From: Patulibacter brassicae
GTDB lineage: Bacteria > Actinomycetota > Thermoleophilia > Solirubrobacterales > Solirubrobacteraceae
Direction of reading: 5' to 3'
Length of the DNA stretch: 64,000 bases
Assembly: GCF_033949425.1 (NCBI RefSeq)
Contig: NZ_JAXAVX010000007.1
Coordinates: 99,800-163,799, forward strand
The notes below the pieces were generated by a model. That model did no database searches and was not told where the DNA came from. It saw only the letters and a list, made by a program, of their open reading frames with translations. Of the stretch, positions 22,918 through 33,298 are shown in pieces (position 1 is the first letter of the stretch; the number at the start of each line of letters is the position of its first letter). The position numbers were made by a program, and so were the translations under genes.

Positions 22918-24813
22918 GTGACGGTGACTGACGACGCGGCCGGACAGCGCCGCGACACGGACGGCCCGGAGGGCGAGCTGTCGCGGGCACGGGCGGCCTA
23001 CGCCCAGGCGATCGCCGCCTTCGGCGACGTCACCGCGGCGCTGAGCGACATCAGCGACCGCGACGAGCTCCTGCACCTCATCGCGGAGAAGATCTGCGAC
23101 CTGATCGGCGTGCAGCGCTGCAGCCTCTACCTGCGCGAGGAGCGCAGCCGGCTCTACCGCGGCCAGGTCGGTCACTGGCGCCACGACATCGACGACGGCG
23201 TGAAGCGCCTGACGAGCGGCGGGCCCGGCGACGCCTTCACGCGCGAGATCGTCGCGACGAAGGCGCCGGTCGTCATCCCGGACGTCCTGAACGACCCGCG
23301 TCCGCTGCGCTCGACGATGCGCAGCTGGGACGTCCGGTCGATGATGGGCGTCCCGATGGTGCTCCAGGGCGACGTCGTGGGGATCGTCTACCTCGACGAC
23401 CACGACCGCCCGCGCCGCTACACCGACGCGGACCAGTCGATCGCCTCGGCGTTCGCCGACCTCGCCGCGATCGCGATCCAGCAGGCGAAGCTCGGCTCGG
23501 AGATGCGCGAGCGCCTCGACACCGTCGCGCGCCAGAACGCGACGATGCGCCGCGCCACCGTCGTCGAGGAGCGCCTGACCGCGCTCGTGCTCGACGGGCG
23601 CAACATGCGGGAGATCGCGGCGGAGATCGCCGAGCTCACCGGCAAGCCGTGCGCGATCCACGACGAGCGCTTCCGCGCGGTCGCCGTCGGCCGGCCCCGC
23701 GCGATCCAGGACCAGTCCGTCCGCCCGCGGCTGCTGGAGCCCGACGTCCGCGACCACCCCGACGTGCGCCGCGCGCTCGCGGGCCTGCCGACGGCGCGCC
23801 CGGTCGTCGTCGGCCCGTTCCCGCTCGCGGGCGTCCACCAGCGTGCGCTCGTGGCGCCGGTCGCCACGACCGAGGCGCTGTGGGGCTACCTCGTGCTGCT
23901 GGAGCACGGCTCGCGGCTGACGAACCTCGACATGGTCGTCGGCCGCCGCGCGGCGACGATCATCGCGTGGGAGATGAGCGCCGAGCGGCGCGCGGTGGCG
24001 GCGGAGTGGAACGCCCGCAGCTCGCTCGTCGGCGAGCTGCTGCGCGGCAACCAGGACGTCAAGGCGCTCGAGCGGCGGGCCGAGCACGTCGGCGTGGCGC
24101 TGGAGCGCCCGCACGTGCTGTGCCTCGTGACCTCGGCGCTCGGCTCGACGACGAGCGTGCCGGAGGCCCGCGCGGTCGCCGAGGCGATCACCGGCGGCGA
24201 CGAGGAGCTCGCGGCGCTGGCCACCGGGGTGACCGAGGGTGTCGCGCTCGTCCTGCCGCTGGAGGGCGACGATCCCATCGCCGCGGTCGCGGGGCTGAAG
24301 CGGCGCGTCGCCGAGGGCCTGGCGCGCCTCGACGACGCCGGTGCGCTGCTGGCCGGGATCTCGACCCCCTGCCGCTCGGTGCCGGAGTACGTCGACGGCT
24401 ACGCGCAGGTCGCGCAGGTCGTCCAGTGCCTGCAGACGTTCTCCTCCGGCGGGCGCAACACGGTGCTCACGGCGACCGACCTCGGCGGCGGCCGGTTGTT
24501 CCTCTCCTCCGCCAACGCGCAGGAGGCGGCGCGCTTCGTCGACGAGACGCTCGGCCCGATCCTCGCCGACCGCGCGCGCGAGGAGGTCCTCGCGACGCTC
24601 GACATCTACTTCCACCACGACCGCAGCGTCCGCCTGGCCGCGCAGTCGCTCGGCGTCCACGAGAACACCATCCGCTACCGGCTGAGCCGGATCGAGGAGC
24701 TCACGCGGATGGCCGTCACCACCGAGGCCGAGGCGCAGTTCAACGTCCAGCTCGCGCTGCTCGTCCTGCGCCTGCAGGGCCACCTGCCCTGGCATCTCGG
24801 CGACGACGACTGA
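22918..24813 (+). CDS. GAF-PucR family transcriptional regulator
   Basis: 631 residues from GTG 22918, preceded by GGGGAG. A GAF domain occupies ~40-190 (ISDRDELLHLIAEKICDLIG, VMLQG-type core), with a PucR/CdaR middle region and the C-terminal helix-turn-helix HHDRSVRLAAQSLGVHENTI. It is a full-length paralog of the gene at the left edge. It is divergent from the dikinase-like gene and upstream of an ACAD-SDR operon, both carrying the dyad. I infer that it is the pathway-specific activator. The GAF domain may sense an aromatic or acyl-CoA effector; none can be named. Confidence 0.92.
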   Translation: MTVTDDAAGQRRDTDGPEGELSRARAAYAQAIAAFGDVTAALSDISDRDELLHLIAEKICDLIGVQRCSLYLREERSRLYRGQVGHWRHDIDDGVKRLTSGGPGDAFTREIVATKAPVVIPDVLNDPRPLRSTMRSWDVRSMMGVPMVLQGDVVGIVYLDDHDRPRRYTDADQSIASAFADLAAIAIQQAKLGSEMRERLDTVARQNATMRRATVVEERLTALVLDGRNMREIAAEIAELTGKPCAIHDERFRAVAVGRPRAIQDQSVRPRLLEPDVRDHPDVRRALAGLPTARPVVVGPFPLAGVHQRALVAPVATTEALWGYLVLLEHGSRLTNLDMVVGRRAATIIAWEMSAERRAVAAEWNARSSLVGELLRGNQDVKALERRAEHVGVALERPHVLCLVTSALGSTTSVPEARAVAEAITGGDEELAALATGVTEGVALVLPLEGDDPIAAVAGLKRRVAEGLARLDDAGALLAGISTPCRSVPEYVDGYAQVAQVVQCLQTFSSGGRNTVLTATDLGGGRLFLSSANAQEAARFVDETLGPILADRAREEVLATLDIYFHHDRSVRLAAQSLGVHENTIRYRLSRIEELTRMAVTTEAEAQFNVQLALLVLRLQGHLPWHLGDDD

Positions 24814-24840
24814 CCGCGTCCGGTCGTCCCGCGGGCCGCG

Positions 24841-24904
24841 TTGGAGTCCCCTCCAGGGGTCCGCGCGCGCGACCAGCGAGCGGCAGCGCGGGTCGGTCTA
24901 GGTT
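24841..24904 (+). promoter_or_regulatory. Promoter with 16-bp dyad (ACAD-SDR operon)
   Basis: TTGGAGTCCCCTCCAG at 24841-24856, -10 TAGGTT at 24899-24904, 42 bp apart. The transcript would start near 24911, leaving a ~53-nt leader with a GGGAGCTGGAG ribosome region before ATG 24964. Confidence 0.7.
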
Positions 24905-24963
24905 CGATCGTGCACCGCCGCGCCCCACCTGCGCGGCCGCGACCGCGACAGGGAGCTGGAGAT

Positions 24964-26247
24964 ATGGCCTGGGACTTCTCGACCGAGCCCGAGTTCGAGC
25001 AGAAGCTCGAGTGGATGCGCACGTTCGTGCGCGAGCGGGTGTACCCGCTGGAGACGCTGGACCTCGACTGGCGCAGCTACCGCGAGGCGATCAAGCCGCT
25101 GATGGAGGAGGTCAAGGAGCAGGGCCTCTGGGCCGCGCACCTCGGTCCCGAGCACGGCGGTCCCGGCTACGGCCAGGTGAAGCTCGGCCTCATGCACGAG
25201 ATCCTCGGCTCGTCCGAGCTCGCGCCCCCGGTCTTCGGCAACCAGGCCCCCGACTCCGGCAACTCGGAGCTCATCGCCATCGGCGGCACCGAGGAGCAGT
25301 GGGAGCAGTGGGGCCAGCCGCTGCTGGACGGCAAGCTCTACAGCGCCTTCTCGATGACCGAGCAGGGCACCGGCTCGGATCCGCGCCAGTTCACGACGAC
25401 CGCGGTCCGCGACGGCAGCGACTGGGTCATCAACGGCACGAAGTGGCTCGTCGGCAACGCGACGCGCAGCGACTTCCACATCGTCATGGTCCGCACCGAC
25501 ACCTCGCCGGGCGCCGACCCCTACAAGACGATGTCGATGTTCATCGTCCCGACGGACTCGCCGGGCATCGAGATGCGCGAGCTCGGGCTGATGCACGACA
25601 CGCACGCCGAGGGCCTCGTCCACGCGCACGCCGAGGTCCACTACCGCGACGTGCGGGTGCCGGCCGAGAACCTGCTCGGCGGCGAGGGCGAGGCCTTCGT
25701 CCTGGCGCAGAAGCGGCTCGGCCCGGGCCGCATCCACCACTGCATGCGCTGGATCGGCGTCTGCCGCCGGGCGTTCGACATGCTCTGCGAGCGCGCGGTC
25801 AGCAAGAGCGTCCACGGCAGCCTGCTGAGCGAGAAGCAGACGATCCAGAACTGGGTCGCCGACTCCGCCGCCGCGATCGAGGCCTCGCGCCTGCTGACGC
25901 TCAAGGCGGCGTGGACGATGGACCAGGTCGGCGCGTCGAACGCGCGGACCGAGATCGCGATGATCAAGTACTACGGCGCGCCGATCATGCACGACGTGCT
26001 CGATCGCGCCCTCCAGATCCACGGCTCGCTCGGCTTCACGACCGACATGCCGATCGAGGAGATGCTCCGCTGGGCGCGCGCCGCCCGGATCTACGACGGT
26101 CCGGACGAGGTCCACCGCCAGACCGTCGCCCGCCGGATCCTGCGCCAGTACGAGCCGCGCGACCTGCCGACGGAGCACGTGCCGACGCGGCGCGCGGCGG
26201 CGGAGAAGCTCTACCCGCAGTACGTCGCCGACGCCGCGGTGGCGTGA
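24964..26247 (+). CDS. Acyl-CoA dehydrogenase, ACAD10/11-like
   Basis: 427 residues, a little longer than ordinary ACADs. FAD/substrate motifs are AFSMTEQGTGSDP and DWVINGTKWLVGNA; the segment GPGRIHHCMRWIGVCRRAFDM is characteristic of the ACAD10/11 branch; the C-terminal part has ALQIHGSLGFT and RIYDGPDEVHRQTVARRIL. ACAD11-type enzymes can act with an APH-type kinase to convert 4-hydroxyacyl-CoA into enoyl-CoA by way of the 4-phospho intermediate. The APH kinase at 2820 and HAD protein at 4047 fit that scheme. GTGA overlap with the following SDR. Confidence 0.9.
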   Translation: MAWDFSTEPEFEQKLEWMRTFVRERVYPLETLDLDWRSYREAIKPLMEEVKEQGLWAAHLGPEHGGPGYGQVKLGLMHEILGSSELAPPVFGNQAPDSGNSELIAIGGTEEQWEQWGQPLLDGKLYSAFSMTEQGTGSDPRQFTTTAVRDGSDWVINGTKWLVGNATRSDFHIVMVRTDTSPGADPYKTMSMFIVPTDSPGIEMRELGLMHDTHAEGLVHAHAEVHYRDVRVPAENLLGGEGEAFVLAQKRLGPGRIHHCMRWIGVCRRAFDMLCERAVSKSVHGSLLSEKQTIQNWVADSAAAIEASRLLTLKAAWTMDQVGASNARTEIAMIKYYGAPIMHDVLDRALQIHGSLGFTTDMPIEEMLRWARAARIYDGPDEVHRQTVARRILRQYEPRDLPTEHVPTRRAAAEKLYPQYVADAAVA

Positions 26248-27053
26248 GCGACGCGACGAACCCGGGCGCCCCGCGGGGCGCCCGGCGCCGGGCGCTCGTG
26301 ACCGGCGCGAGCCAGGGCATCGGTCGCGGGATCGCCCTGTCGCTGGCGGATGCGGGCATGGACCTCGCGCTCGTCGCGCGCGGCCGCGAGGGGCTCGACG
26401 CGACGGTCGCCCAGGCCGCCCCGCGGACCGACGGCGCGGTCGTCGCGCTGACGGCCGACCTGGCGGTGCGCGAGGAGAGCGCCGCGCTCGCCGAGCGGGC
26501 CGCCGAGGCCCTCGGGGGCGTGCCGGACGTCTTCGTCCACTGCTCGGGGATCGCCCGCAACGGCGCGGTCGGCTCGCTCGAGGTCGCCGAGTGGGACCGG
26601 TCGATGGAGGTGAACGTCACCTCGGCGTTCGTCATCGCGTCGGATCTCGTGCCGGCGATGCGCGAGCAGGGCTGGGGCCGGATCGTGACGATCTGCTCCC
26701 TGTACTCCCGCTACGCGGTGTCGCACACCGCCGCGTACGCGTCGAGCAAGCACGCGCTGCACGGCCTGACGCGCGTGCTGGCCGCCGAGCTCGCCGGCCA
26801 CGGCGGAACGGCCAACGCGATCATGCCCGGCTGGGTCGACACCGAGATGGTCCGCGGCGAGGCCGCGAAGGCCGCCGCCGCCCGCGGCGCCACCCCGGAG
26901 GAGATGGTGCGGAAGTTCCTTCGGAACCAGCCGATCAACCGCATGGTCGACACCTCCGAGGTCGGCGCCCTGACGGCGTTCCTCTGCTCCGACGCCGCGG
27001 CCGCGATCAACGGCCAGGGCATCAACATCGACGGCGGCAGCGTCCAGTCCTGA
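26244..27053 (+). CDS. SDR family oxidoreductase
   Basis: 269 residues from GTG 26244, overlapping the ACAD stop. The cofactor site is LVTGASQGIGRGIA. The usual NNAG is replaced by HCSGIARNG; the catalytic Ser lies in ICSLYSRY, with YASSKHAL giving Tyr and Lys. The C-terminus ends INGQGINIDGG. It is likely a 3-hydroxyacyl-CoA or secondary alcohol dehydrogenase acting after the ACAD. Confidence 0.9.
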   Translation: MSDATNPGAPRGARRRALVTGASQGIGRGIALSLADAGMDLALVARGREGLDATVAQAAPRTDGAVVALTADLAVREESAALAERAAEALGGVPDVFVHCSGIARNGAVGSLEVAEWDRSMEVNVTSAFVIASDLVPAMREQGWGRIVTICSLYSRYAVSHTAAYASSKHALHGLTRVLAAELAGHGGTANAIMPGWVDTEMVRGEAAKAAAARGATPEEMVRKFLRNQPINRMVDTSEVGALTAFLCSDAAAAINGQGINIDGGSVQS

Positions 27054-27064
27054 GGTCGCACCGG

Positions 27065-27094
27065 GCGCGCCGCGCGCATCGTCGCGCGGCGCGC
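27065..27094. terminator. Perfect 12-bp hairpin between convergent genes
   Basis: GCGCGCCGCGCG, 6-nt loop CATCGT, exact complement. It lies between the SDR stop and the stop of the small secreted protein. Confidence 0.65.
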
Positions 27095-27101
27095 GCACCG
27101 G

Positions 27102-27515
27102 TCAGCAGGTCTTCAGCGCGAACCGCTTGGTCGGCCACGACGAGCCACCGCCGACGTACACGACCGTGGCCCGGGTGTACTGGTAGATGCCGCAGGTCCG
27201 GCGAGGCGCGCTCAGCGTCACCCGGATGTCGCCCCAGAGGCGGTAGGACGCGCCGCGTCCGCGGGCGGTGCTTCCCCACCGCGACCAGGACATGCCGAGC
27301 ATCCCGTTGCCGTAGTCGCCGTAGCCGGTACCGCGCTGGCGCCTGGGGAGGATGCCGCAGAGCCCGGCCGGCCGGACCGCGCTCGTCCGCTTGGTGCCGC
27401 CATCCGTGTAGTTCCAGCACGTCACCCGCGGCGAGGCGGCCAAGGCGTCCCCTGGGGGGATGAGCACGAGGGCGAGCAGCCCCGTCGCACCCAGCGTCGT
27501 CATCGTTCGCCGCAT
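27102..27515 (-). CDS. Small secreted Cys-containing protein, unknown
   Basis: 137 residues from ATG 27515 (ATG 27503 is also possible). An N-terminal signal peptide (TTLGATGLLALVLIPPGDALA) is followed by a mature part rich in Gly, Tyr, Trp and Arg with four Cys (VTCWNY, LCGIL, TCGIYQY and a C-terminal Cys), suggesting two disulphides. Codon use is less GC-biased than in the neighbours. No family recognised. Confidence 0.6.
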   Translation of the reverse strand: MRRTMTTLGATGLLALVLIPPGDALAASPRVTCWNYTDGGTKRTSAVRPAGLCGILPRRQRGTGYGDYGNGMLGMSWSRWGSTARGRGASYRLWGDIRVTLSAPRRTCGIYQYTRATVVYVGGGSSWPTKRFALKTC

Positions 27516-27598
27516 CCCGTGGCGCGTTCTCGAGGGTTCGCCGTGCCGTGGTGCCACCAGACCGACGGTCCGGATCCGGATGGCGCTCGATCCGTTGC

Positions 27599-28093
27599 TC
27601 ACCGCGAGAGTCCGATCACGAGGTCCGTCCTTCCGCGTCGGAGACATCGCGCGAGCGTGCCGTGCTCGTACGCGCGACGGCACCGCCAGCCGCTGATCGT
27701 CCTCGCGCACGCTGACTGGGAGCGCTCGCAGACCGTCAGGTCGACACGTCGGACGTAGCGGCGCATCACCCGGTTCGCGGTCGCGCAGCGTCCGTCGAGC
27801 CCGCGGGCGAAGACCGTCGCGGTGTTCCGCGGGGTACCGAGGAAGCCGATGTGGGACGAGCGAATCGTCGCGCAGCTTCCCGCTGTCAGTGCCTCGCTGG
27901 ATGCCGTGGCGGGCACGACCAGACCCGCGACGGTCGCGACGAGGGTCGCGGCCAGGCCCGACGTCCGGACCCTCTGCGCCGAGCGCCACGATGCCGGCGG
28001 ACGATGGGCGCGGCAAGGGATGCTCCCCTCGGCACCGGCCGCCGATCGCGTCTCGGCGCGCCGTGATCGGGACCCGGGTGATCGTGCGCGCAT
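27599..28093 (-). CDS. Small secreted Cys-rich protein, unknown
   Basis: 164 residues if ATG 28093 is used. A hydrophobic signal-like segment (GLAATLVATVAGLVVPATA) begins only at about residue 46, so the annotated start is probably too long, but no closer ATG or GTG exists in frame. The mature part carries several Cys (SCATI, RCATA, VCERS, SACAR, RCRRA, RCLRR) and many Arg. It is next to another small secreted protein of similar composition, with which it may form a pair. No family recognised. Confidence 0.45.
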   Translation of the reverse strand: MRARSPGSRSRRAETRSAAGAEGSIPCRAHRPPASWRSAQRVRTSGLAATLVATVAGLVVPATASSEALTAGSCATIRSSHIGFLGTPRNTATVFARGLDGRCATANRVMRRYVRRVDLTVCERSQSACARTISGWRCRRAYEHGTLARCLRRGRTDLVIGLSR

Positions 28094-28174
28094 CGATGGA
28101 GCATAGAGCCGCTGTGGAACCTGTACACGGGGGTCCCGCGATTCCGGTGGGCGGCACGCGGTCGGGTTCCGCGA

Positions 28175-28197
28175 GGCGCCCCCGCGGCGGGGGTGCC
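28175..28197 (-). terminator. GC hairpin after the MFS gene
   Basis: GGCGCCCCCG, loop CGG, CGGGGGTGCC: a 10-bp stem with one G-U type pair, 30 bp beyond the MFS stop, ending the liv-like operon. Confidence 0.55.
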
Positions 28198-28226
28198 GGA
28201 CGGGACCGACGGAACCGACACGCGGG

Positions 28227-29709
28227 TCACTCGGGGACCGGCTCGCCGGGTCCACCTCGTGCGGGCCGGCGGATCGTCGCCGTCAGGGCAGCCGCGAGGA
28301 GGAGCATCACCAGGCCGACGGCGAAGCCGGCCGCGAACCCGTGGCCGCCACCGTGCGCGACGAGGACCGCGGCGAGCTGGCCGCAGATCGCGCCACCGAG
28401 GAAGCGCATGACGGTGTTCACGCCGGTCACGGCGCCGGTGTCGTCGGCGTGGGCCTCGCGGGTCACGAGGTCGGGCAGGACGGAGAACCCGGCGCCGATG
28501 CCGAGGCCCAGGACGCCGATCGCCACGAGCAGGACGACCGTGCTCGAGGGGGTCGCCATGAGGGTCAGGAAGCCGGCGATCGAGAGCAGGGAGCCGGCGG
28601 CGAGGACCGCCTCCGGTCCGCGCCGCGCGACGAGGCGACCGGTGGCCAGGCCGATGGCGCTCATCGTCAGCGGGAACGGGACGAGCATGAGCGTCGCCGA
28701 GGCGGGCGCGAGCGCCAGGCCGGCGTCGTCCTGCAGGTAGCTCGGCAGCAGCGCGAAGCTGCAGTAGAGGCCCGCGCCGTAGGCGAACGCGATCGCGTGG
28801 GCGCGCCAGGTCGTCGGGCGCACGAGCTGGCGGACGTCGATCATCGGCGCCGGCCGGCGCAGCTCGACCCGCACCCACGCCGTCAGGGCGACGGCCGCGA
28901 CGACGAGGCCCGCCACGAGGCCCGGCGACGTCCAGCCCCAGACCTCGCCCTCGGTCACCGACACGAGCAGCGCGACGAGGCCGACCGCCATCAGCACGCC
29001 GCCGAGGACATCGGTCCGGGGCGCGTCGCCCGTCCGGCGCGGATCGTGCGGCACGAGCCGCCACGCCGCGACCAGCACGACGAGGTAGACCGGCAGCAGT
29101 GCCCAGAACACCACCGGCCACGACGCCTGCGCCGCGATCAGGCCGCCGAGCGGCACGCCGATCGCGCCGCCGACGCCGAGCATCCCCGACAGCAGCCCGT
29201 ACGCCCACGGCGCGCGCGCCGCCGGCATCGTCCGGCGCACGATCGCGAAGCTCAGCGGGAAGACCGCAGCGCCGATCCCGTGCAGCGCCCGGCCGAGGAT
29301 GAGCTGCGGCAGCGAGCTCGCCGTCGCGCAGACGACCGTCCCCAGGACGAGGGCGCCGAGCGCCACGAGCAGCGTCGGGCGCGTCCCGTACAGGTCGCCG
29401 AGCCGGCCGAGCGTCGGCGCCGCCACGACGGAGGAGAGCAGCAGCGCGGTGACCACCCACGACGTCGCGGCGGTCGTCGTGCCCAGCGCGTCCTGGATCT
29501 GCGGCAGCGCCGGGATCACCAGCGACTGCATCGACGAGTACGCGGTGACCGCGGCGACGAGCACCACGAACACCGCGCGCGACGAGCCGTCGACCTCGTC
29601 GGCCCCCGGCGGGAGTCCACCGGCGGCGCCGGCCGCGAGCGACCGGCGCCCCGCGGGGCGAGCCTCGCCGTCGCCCCGCGAGGACGCGGCGGCGGACGAT
29701 GGCTCGCCG

Positions 29710-29717
<8 letters not shown>
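28227..29717 (-). CDS. MFS transporter, DHA2-like
   Basis: 496 residues. After ~45 hydrophilic residues come 12-14 hydrophobic segments. The MFS signature after segment 2 is GRLGDLYGTRPTLLVALG, and LGRALHGIGAAVFPLSFAIVR matches drug:H+ antiporters. The start is GTG 29717, overlapping the last 8 bases of livF (GTGGCTGA), so it is translated from the importer message. It may export an intermediate or serve as a second uptake route. Confidence 0.88.
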
Positions 29718-30416
<699 letters not shown>

Positions 30417-30420
<4 letters not shown>

Positions 30421-32390
30421 CGAGCCACCTCCATCTCCGCCACGTCGTCCGGGTCCGGCACGCCGAGGTACGCGGCGACGACGGCCGGGTCCGCGAGGAC
30501 CTCCTCCGCCGAGCCGTGCGCCAGCAGGCGGCCCTGGTCCATGCACGTCACCTCGTCGGCGACCTGGCCCACGAGGTCCATGTGGTGCTCGACGAGGATC
30601 ATCGCCATGCCGTCCTCGCGCAGCTGCAGCAGCAGCGCCGCGAGGCCGTCGCACTCCGTCGGGTTCAGGCCGGCGGCCGGCTCGTCGAGGACGATGAGCC
30701 GCGGGTCCATCGCCATCGCGCGGGCGATCTCCAGGGCGCGCTGCTTGCCGTAGGAGAGGCTGCCGGCGAGGGTCGACGCGTCCTCGGCCAGGCCGACGCG
30801 GTCGAGCAGCTCGATCGCGCGGTCGTGGATCTCGCGCTCGCGGCGGTACTGGGACGGCGGCTTCAGCGCCGCCTTCCACAGCGGCAGCTGCGCGACGTCG
30901 ACGAAGCCCGCCTTCACGTTCTCCAGCGTCGTCTCGTGCGGGAACACCTGCGGCGTCTGGAACGTCCGCGCCACGCCGCTGCGAGCGATCGCGTGGGCCT
31001 TCAGCTGCGCGAGCTCGACGCCGTCGAGGCGGAAGCTCCCCTCGTCGGGCTGGTAGACGCCGGTGAGGAGGTTCGCCAGGGTCGACTTGCCGGCGCCGTT
31101 GGGCCCGATGACCGCGTGGATCGAGGCCTCGCGGACGGCGAGCTCCATCTCGCCGACGGCCTGCAGGCCGCCGAAGCGCTTCGACGCGCCGTCGATCCGC
31201 AGGAGCTCGGCCCCCGGCTCGCGCCGCTCCTCGCGCGGCGGCAGCTGCGCGACCTCGAGGTCCGCCAGCGCCGCGTCGGCGTCGGACTCGTCGTCCGCGC
31301 CGGCCCAGCGCCGCAGCGCGTTGTTCGCGGTGCCGACGATGCCGTTGGGCAGGAGGAACAGCGTGATGACGAACAGCAGCCCCAGCAGGCCCGGCGTCGA
31401 CAGGTACCAGCGGTCGGTGCCGAAGAGGTCCTGCTGCGCGTCGGCGACCGAGGTCAGCACGTCGGAGCGCTGCAGCCACGTGATGAGCGCCGCGCCGATG
31501 ACCGGCCCGAGCACCGTCCCGCCGCCGCCGAGGATGACGGAGAGGACGATCGTGATGCTCAGGAAGATGTCGAAGGTCTCCGGCTGCAGGTGCGCGAAGA
31601 TCTGGACGTAGAAGATGCCGCCGAGGCCGCCCAGGACGGACGCGACGGTGAAGACGACGACCTTGCGCGAGAAGACGTTCACGCCGAGGTGCGCGGCGAG
31701 GTGCTCGCTCTCGCCGATCGCGCGCAGCGAGCGGCCCCACGAGGAGCGCACGAGGTTGCGGTAGAGCACCAGCACGATCACGAGGACGATCAGCAGGGCG
31801 ACGAGCACGTTGCCCGGGGTCCCGGCCAGCAGCGGCGGCTCCAGGCGGGTGCCGAAGAGCTCGATCGGCTCGAGCAGGCCGGTGCCGTGCGAGAGCGGGT
31901 TCGGGTAGCCCGACGCGCGGCCGAAGGTCTCGAGCTGCTCGAGGATCCGCTCGACGACGATCGCGAGGACGAGCGTGATCATCGAGAACTGCGGGCCCCG
32001 CAGCCGCATCGACCCGAGCGCCAGCAGCGCGCCGATGATGCCCGAGAGGATCAGCGCGACGAGGATCGCCAGCAGCGCCGGGAACCCGCCGTCGAGGAAG
32101 AGGTACGCGAAGCCGTAGGCGCCGATCGCGTAGAAGGCGCCCTGGCCGAGCGAGACGAGCTTCGCGTAGCCCGTCAGGAGGTTCAGGCCGATCGCGGCGA
32201 TGATCACCGCGAAGATCGAGCCGACGAGCTGCATGTCGGCCATCGCCGTGCCGGCCCCGTCGCGACCCGGGAGGATCGCGATCAGGCCGACGACGCCGAT
32301 GACGAGCGCGAACAGCACGTCGCCGCGCAGCTCGGCCTTCACCGAGCGCGAGCCGGTCCCGCCGGCCAGGCGCTTGAGCAGGGACGTCAC
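30417..32390 (-). CDS. Fused LivM permease - LivG ATPase
   Basis: 657 residues. Residues ~20-365 are a LivM-type permease with about ten membrane segments (GYAKLVSLGQGAFYAIGAYG, RSLRAIGESEHLAAHLGVN). An acidic linker (ADDESDADAALADLE) leads to a LivG-type ATPase from ~400: HAVIGPNGAGKSTLANLL, ARTFQTPQVFP, GSLSYGKQRALEIARAMA, LIVLDEPAAGLNP. There is no internal stop or overlap, so this is a true fusion. It starts at GTG 32390 overlapping livH. Confidence 0.92.
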
Positions 32391-33256
32391 AGCTTCGCCT
32401 CCAGCCGTCGCCCGAGGAGGCCCTCGGGACGGAAGATCAGGACGACGACCACGAGCAGCAGCCCGGCCGTCTCACCCCAGACGCCGCCGAGCTCGAAGCT
32501 CGCCCAGTGCGTCAGGACCCCGTAGATCGCCCCGCCGAGGAGCGGTCCCCAGAGCGAGGTCAGGCCGCCGATGACGCCGCAGGCGAACGCCGCGACGAGC
32601 AGGGGCAGGCCCATGTGGACCGACACGCCGACCTGCGACGCCCACAGCACGCCGGCCAGGGCGGCGATGCCCATGGCGATGGCGTAGGCGAGCATCCCGA
32701 TCCGGCGCGGCGACACGCCCATGAGCGCCGCCGTGTCGGCGTCCTCGGACACCGCCCGCATGAGCAGGCCGAGCGGCGTGCGCGTCGTCATCAGCACCAG
32801 GAGGGCGGTGATGGCGATCGCGAGGATGGCGATCACCAGCGCCTGGGTGGTCACGCGGACCCCCAGGACGGTGGAGAACTCGCCGAACCCGCCGTAGCCG
32901 AGCGCCTTCGGGGTGGCGCCCTGGCTGTTGGTCAGCAGGTTGAGGATCACGAACGAGAGGCCGACCGTGCTGAGCAGCCAGCGGGCGTCGTGGGGTCCCT
33001 CGGTGGTGAACGGCAGCACCAGGAACCGGTACACGATCGCGCCGAGGATCCCGACGGTCAGGATCACGAAGGCGACCTTGCCCGCGTCGGGCAGCCACCC
33101 CCACGACCCGACGCCCATGCCGATCACCGCGCCGAGGACGAGGAACTCGCCCAGGGCGAAGTTCAGCGTCCTCGTCGTCAGGAACGTCAGGACGAACCCC
33201 TGGGCGATCAGGGCGTAGAGCCCGCCCATGATCAGACCCGCGATGACGAAGTCCAT
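32387..33256 (-). CDS. livH: Branched-chain-type ABC transporter permease (LivH)
   Basis: 289 residues, about eight membrane segments. Typical LivH features are an N-terminal IMGGLYALIAQGFVLTF, then RTLNFALGEFLVLGA and MRAVSEDADTAALMGVS. ATG 33256 lies 42 bp after the binding-protein stop. Confidence 0.92.
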   Translation of the reverse strand: MDFVIAGLIMGGLYALIAQGFVLTFLTTRTLNFALGEFLVLGAVIGMGVGSWGWLPDAGKVAFVILTVGILGAIVYRFLVLPFTTEGPHDARWLLSTVGLSFVILNLLTNSQGATPKALGYGGFGEFSTVLGVRVTTQALVIAILAIAITALLVLMTTRTPLGLLMRAVSEDADTAALMGVSPRRIGMLAYAIAMGIAALAGVLWASQVGVSVHMGLPLLVAAFACGVIGGLTSLWGPLLGGAIYGVLTHWASFELGGVWGETAGLLLVVVVLIFRPEGLLGRRLEAKL

Positions 33257-33298
33257 GCGCTCGTCCTCTCGTTCGCGTCCTCCTGCGGCCTCAGCCGA

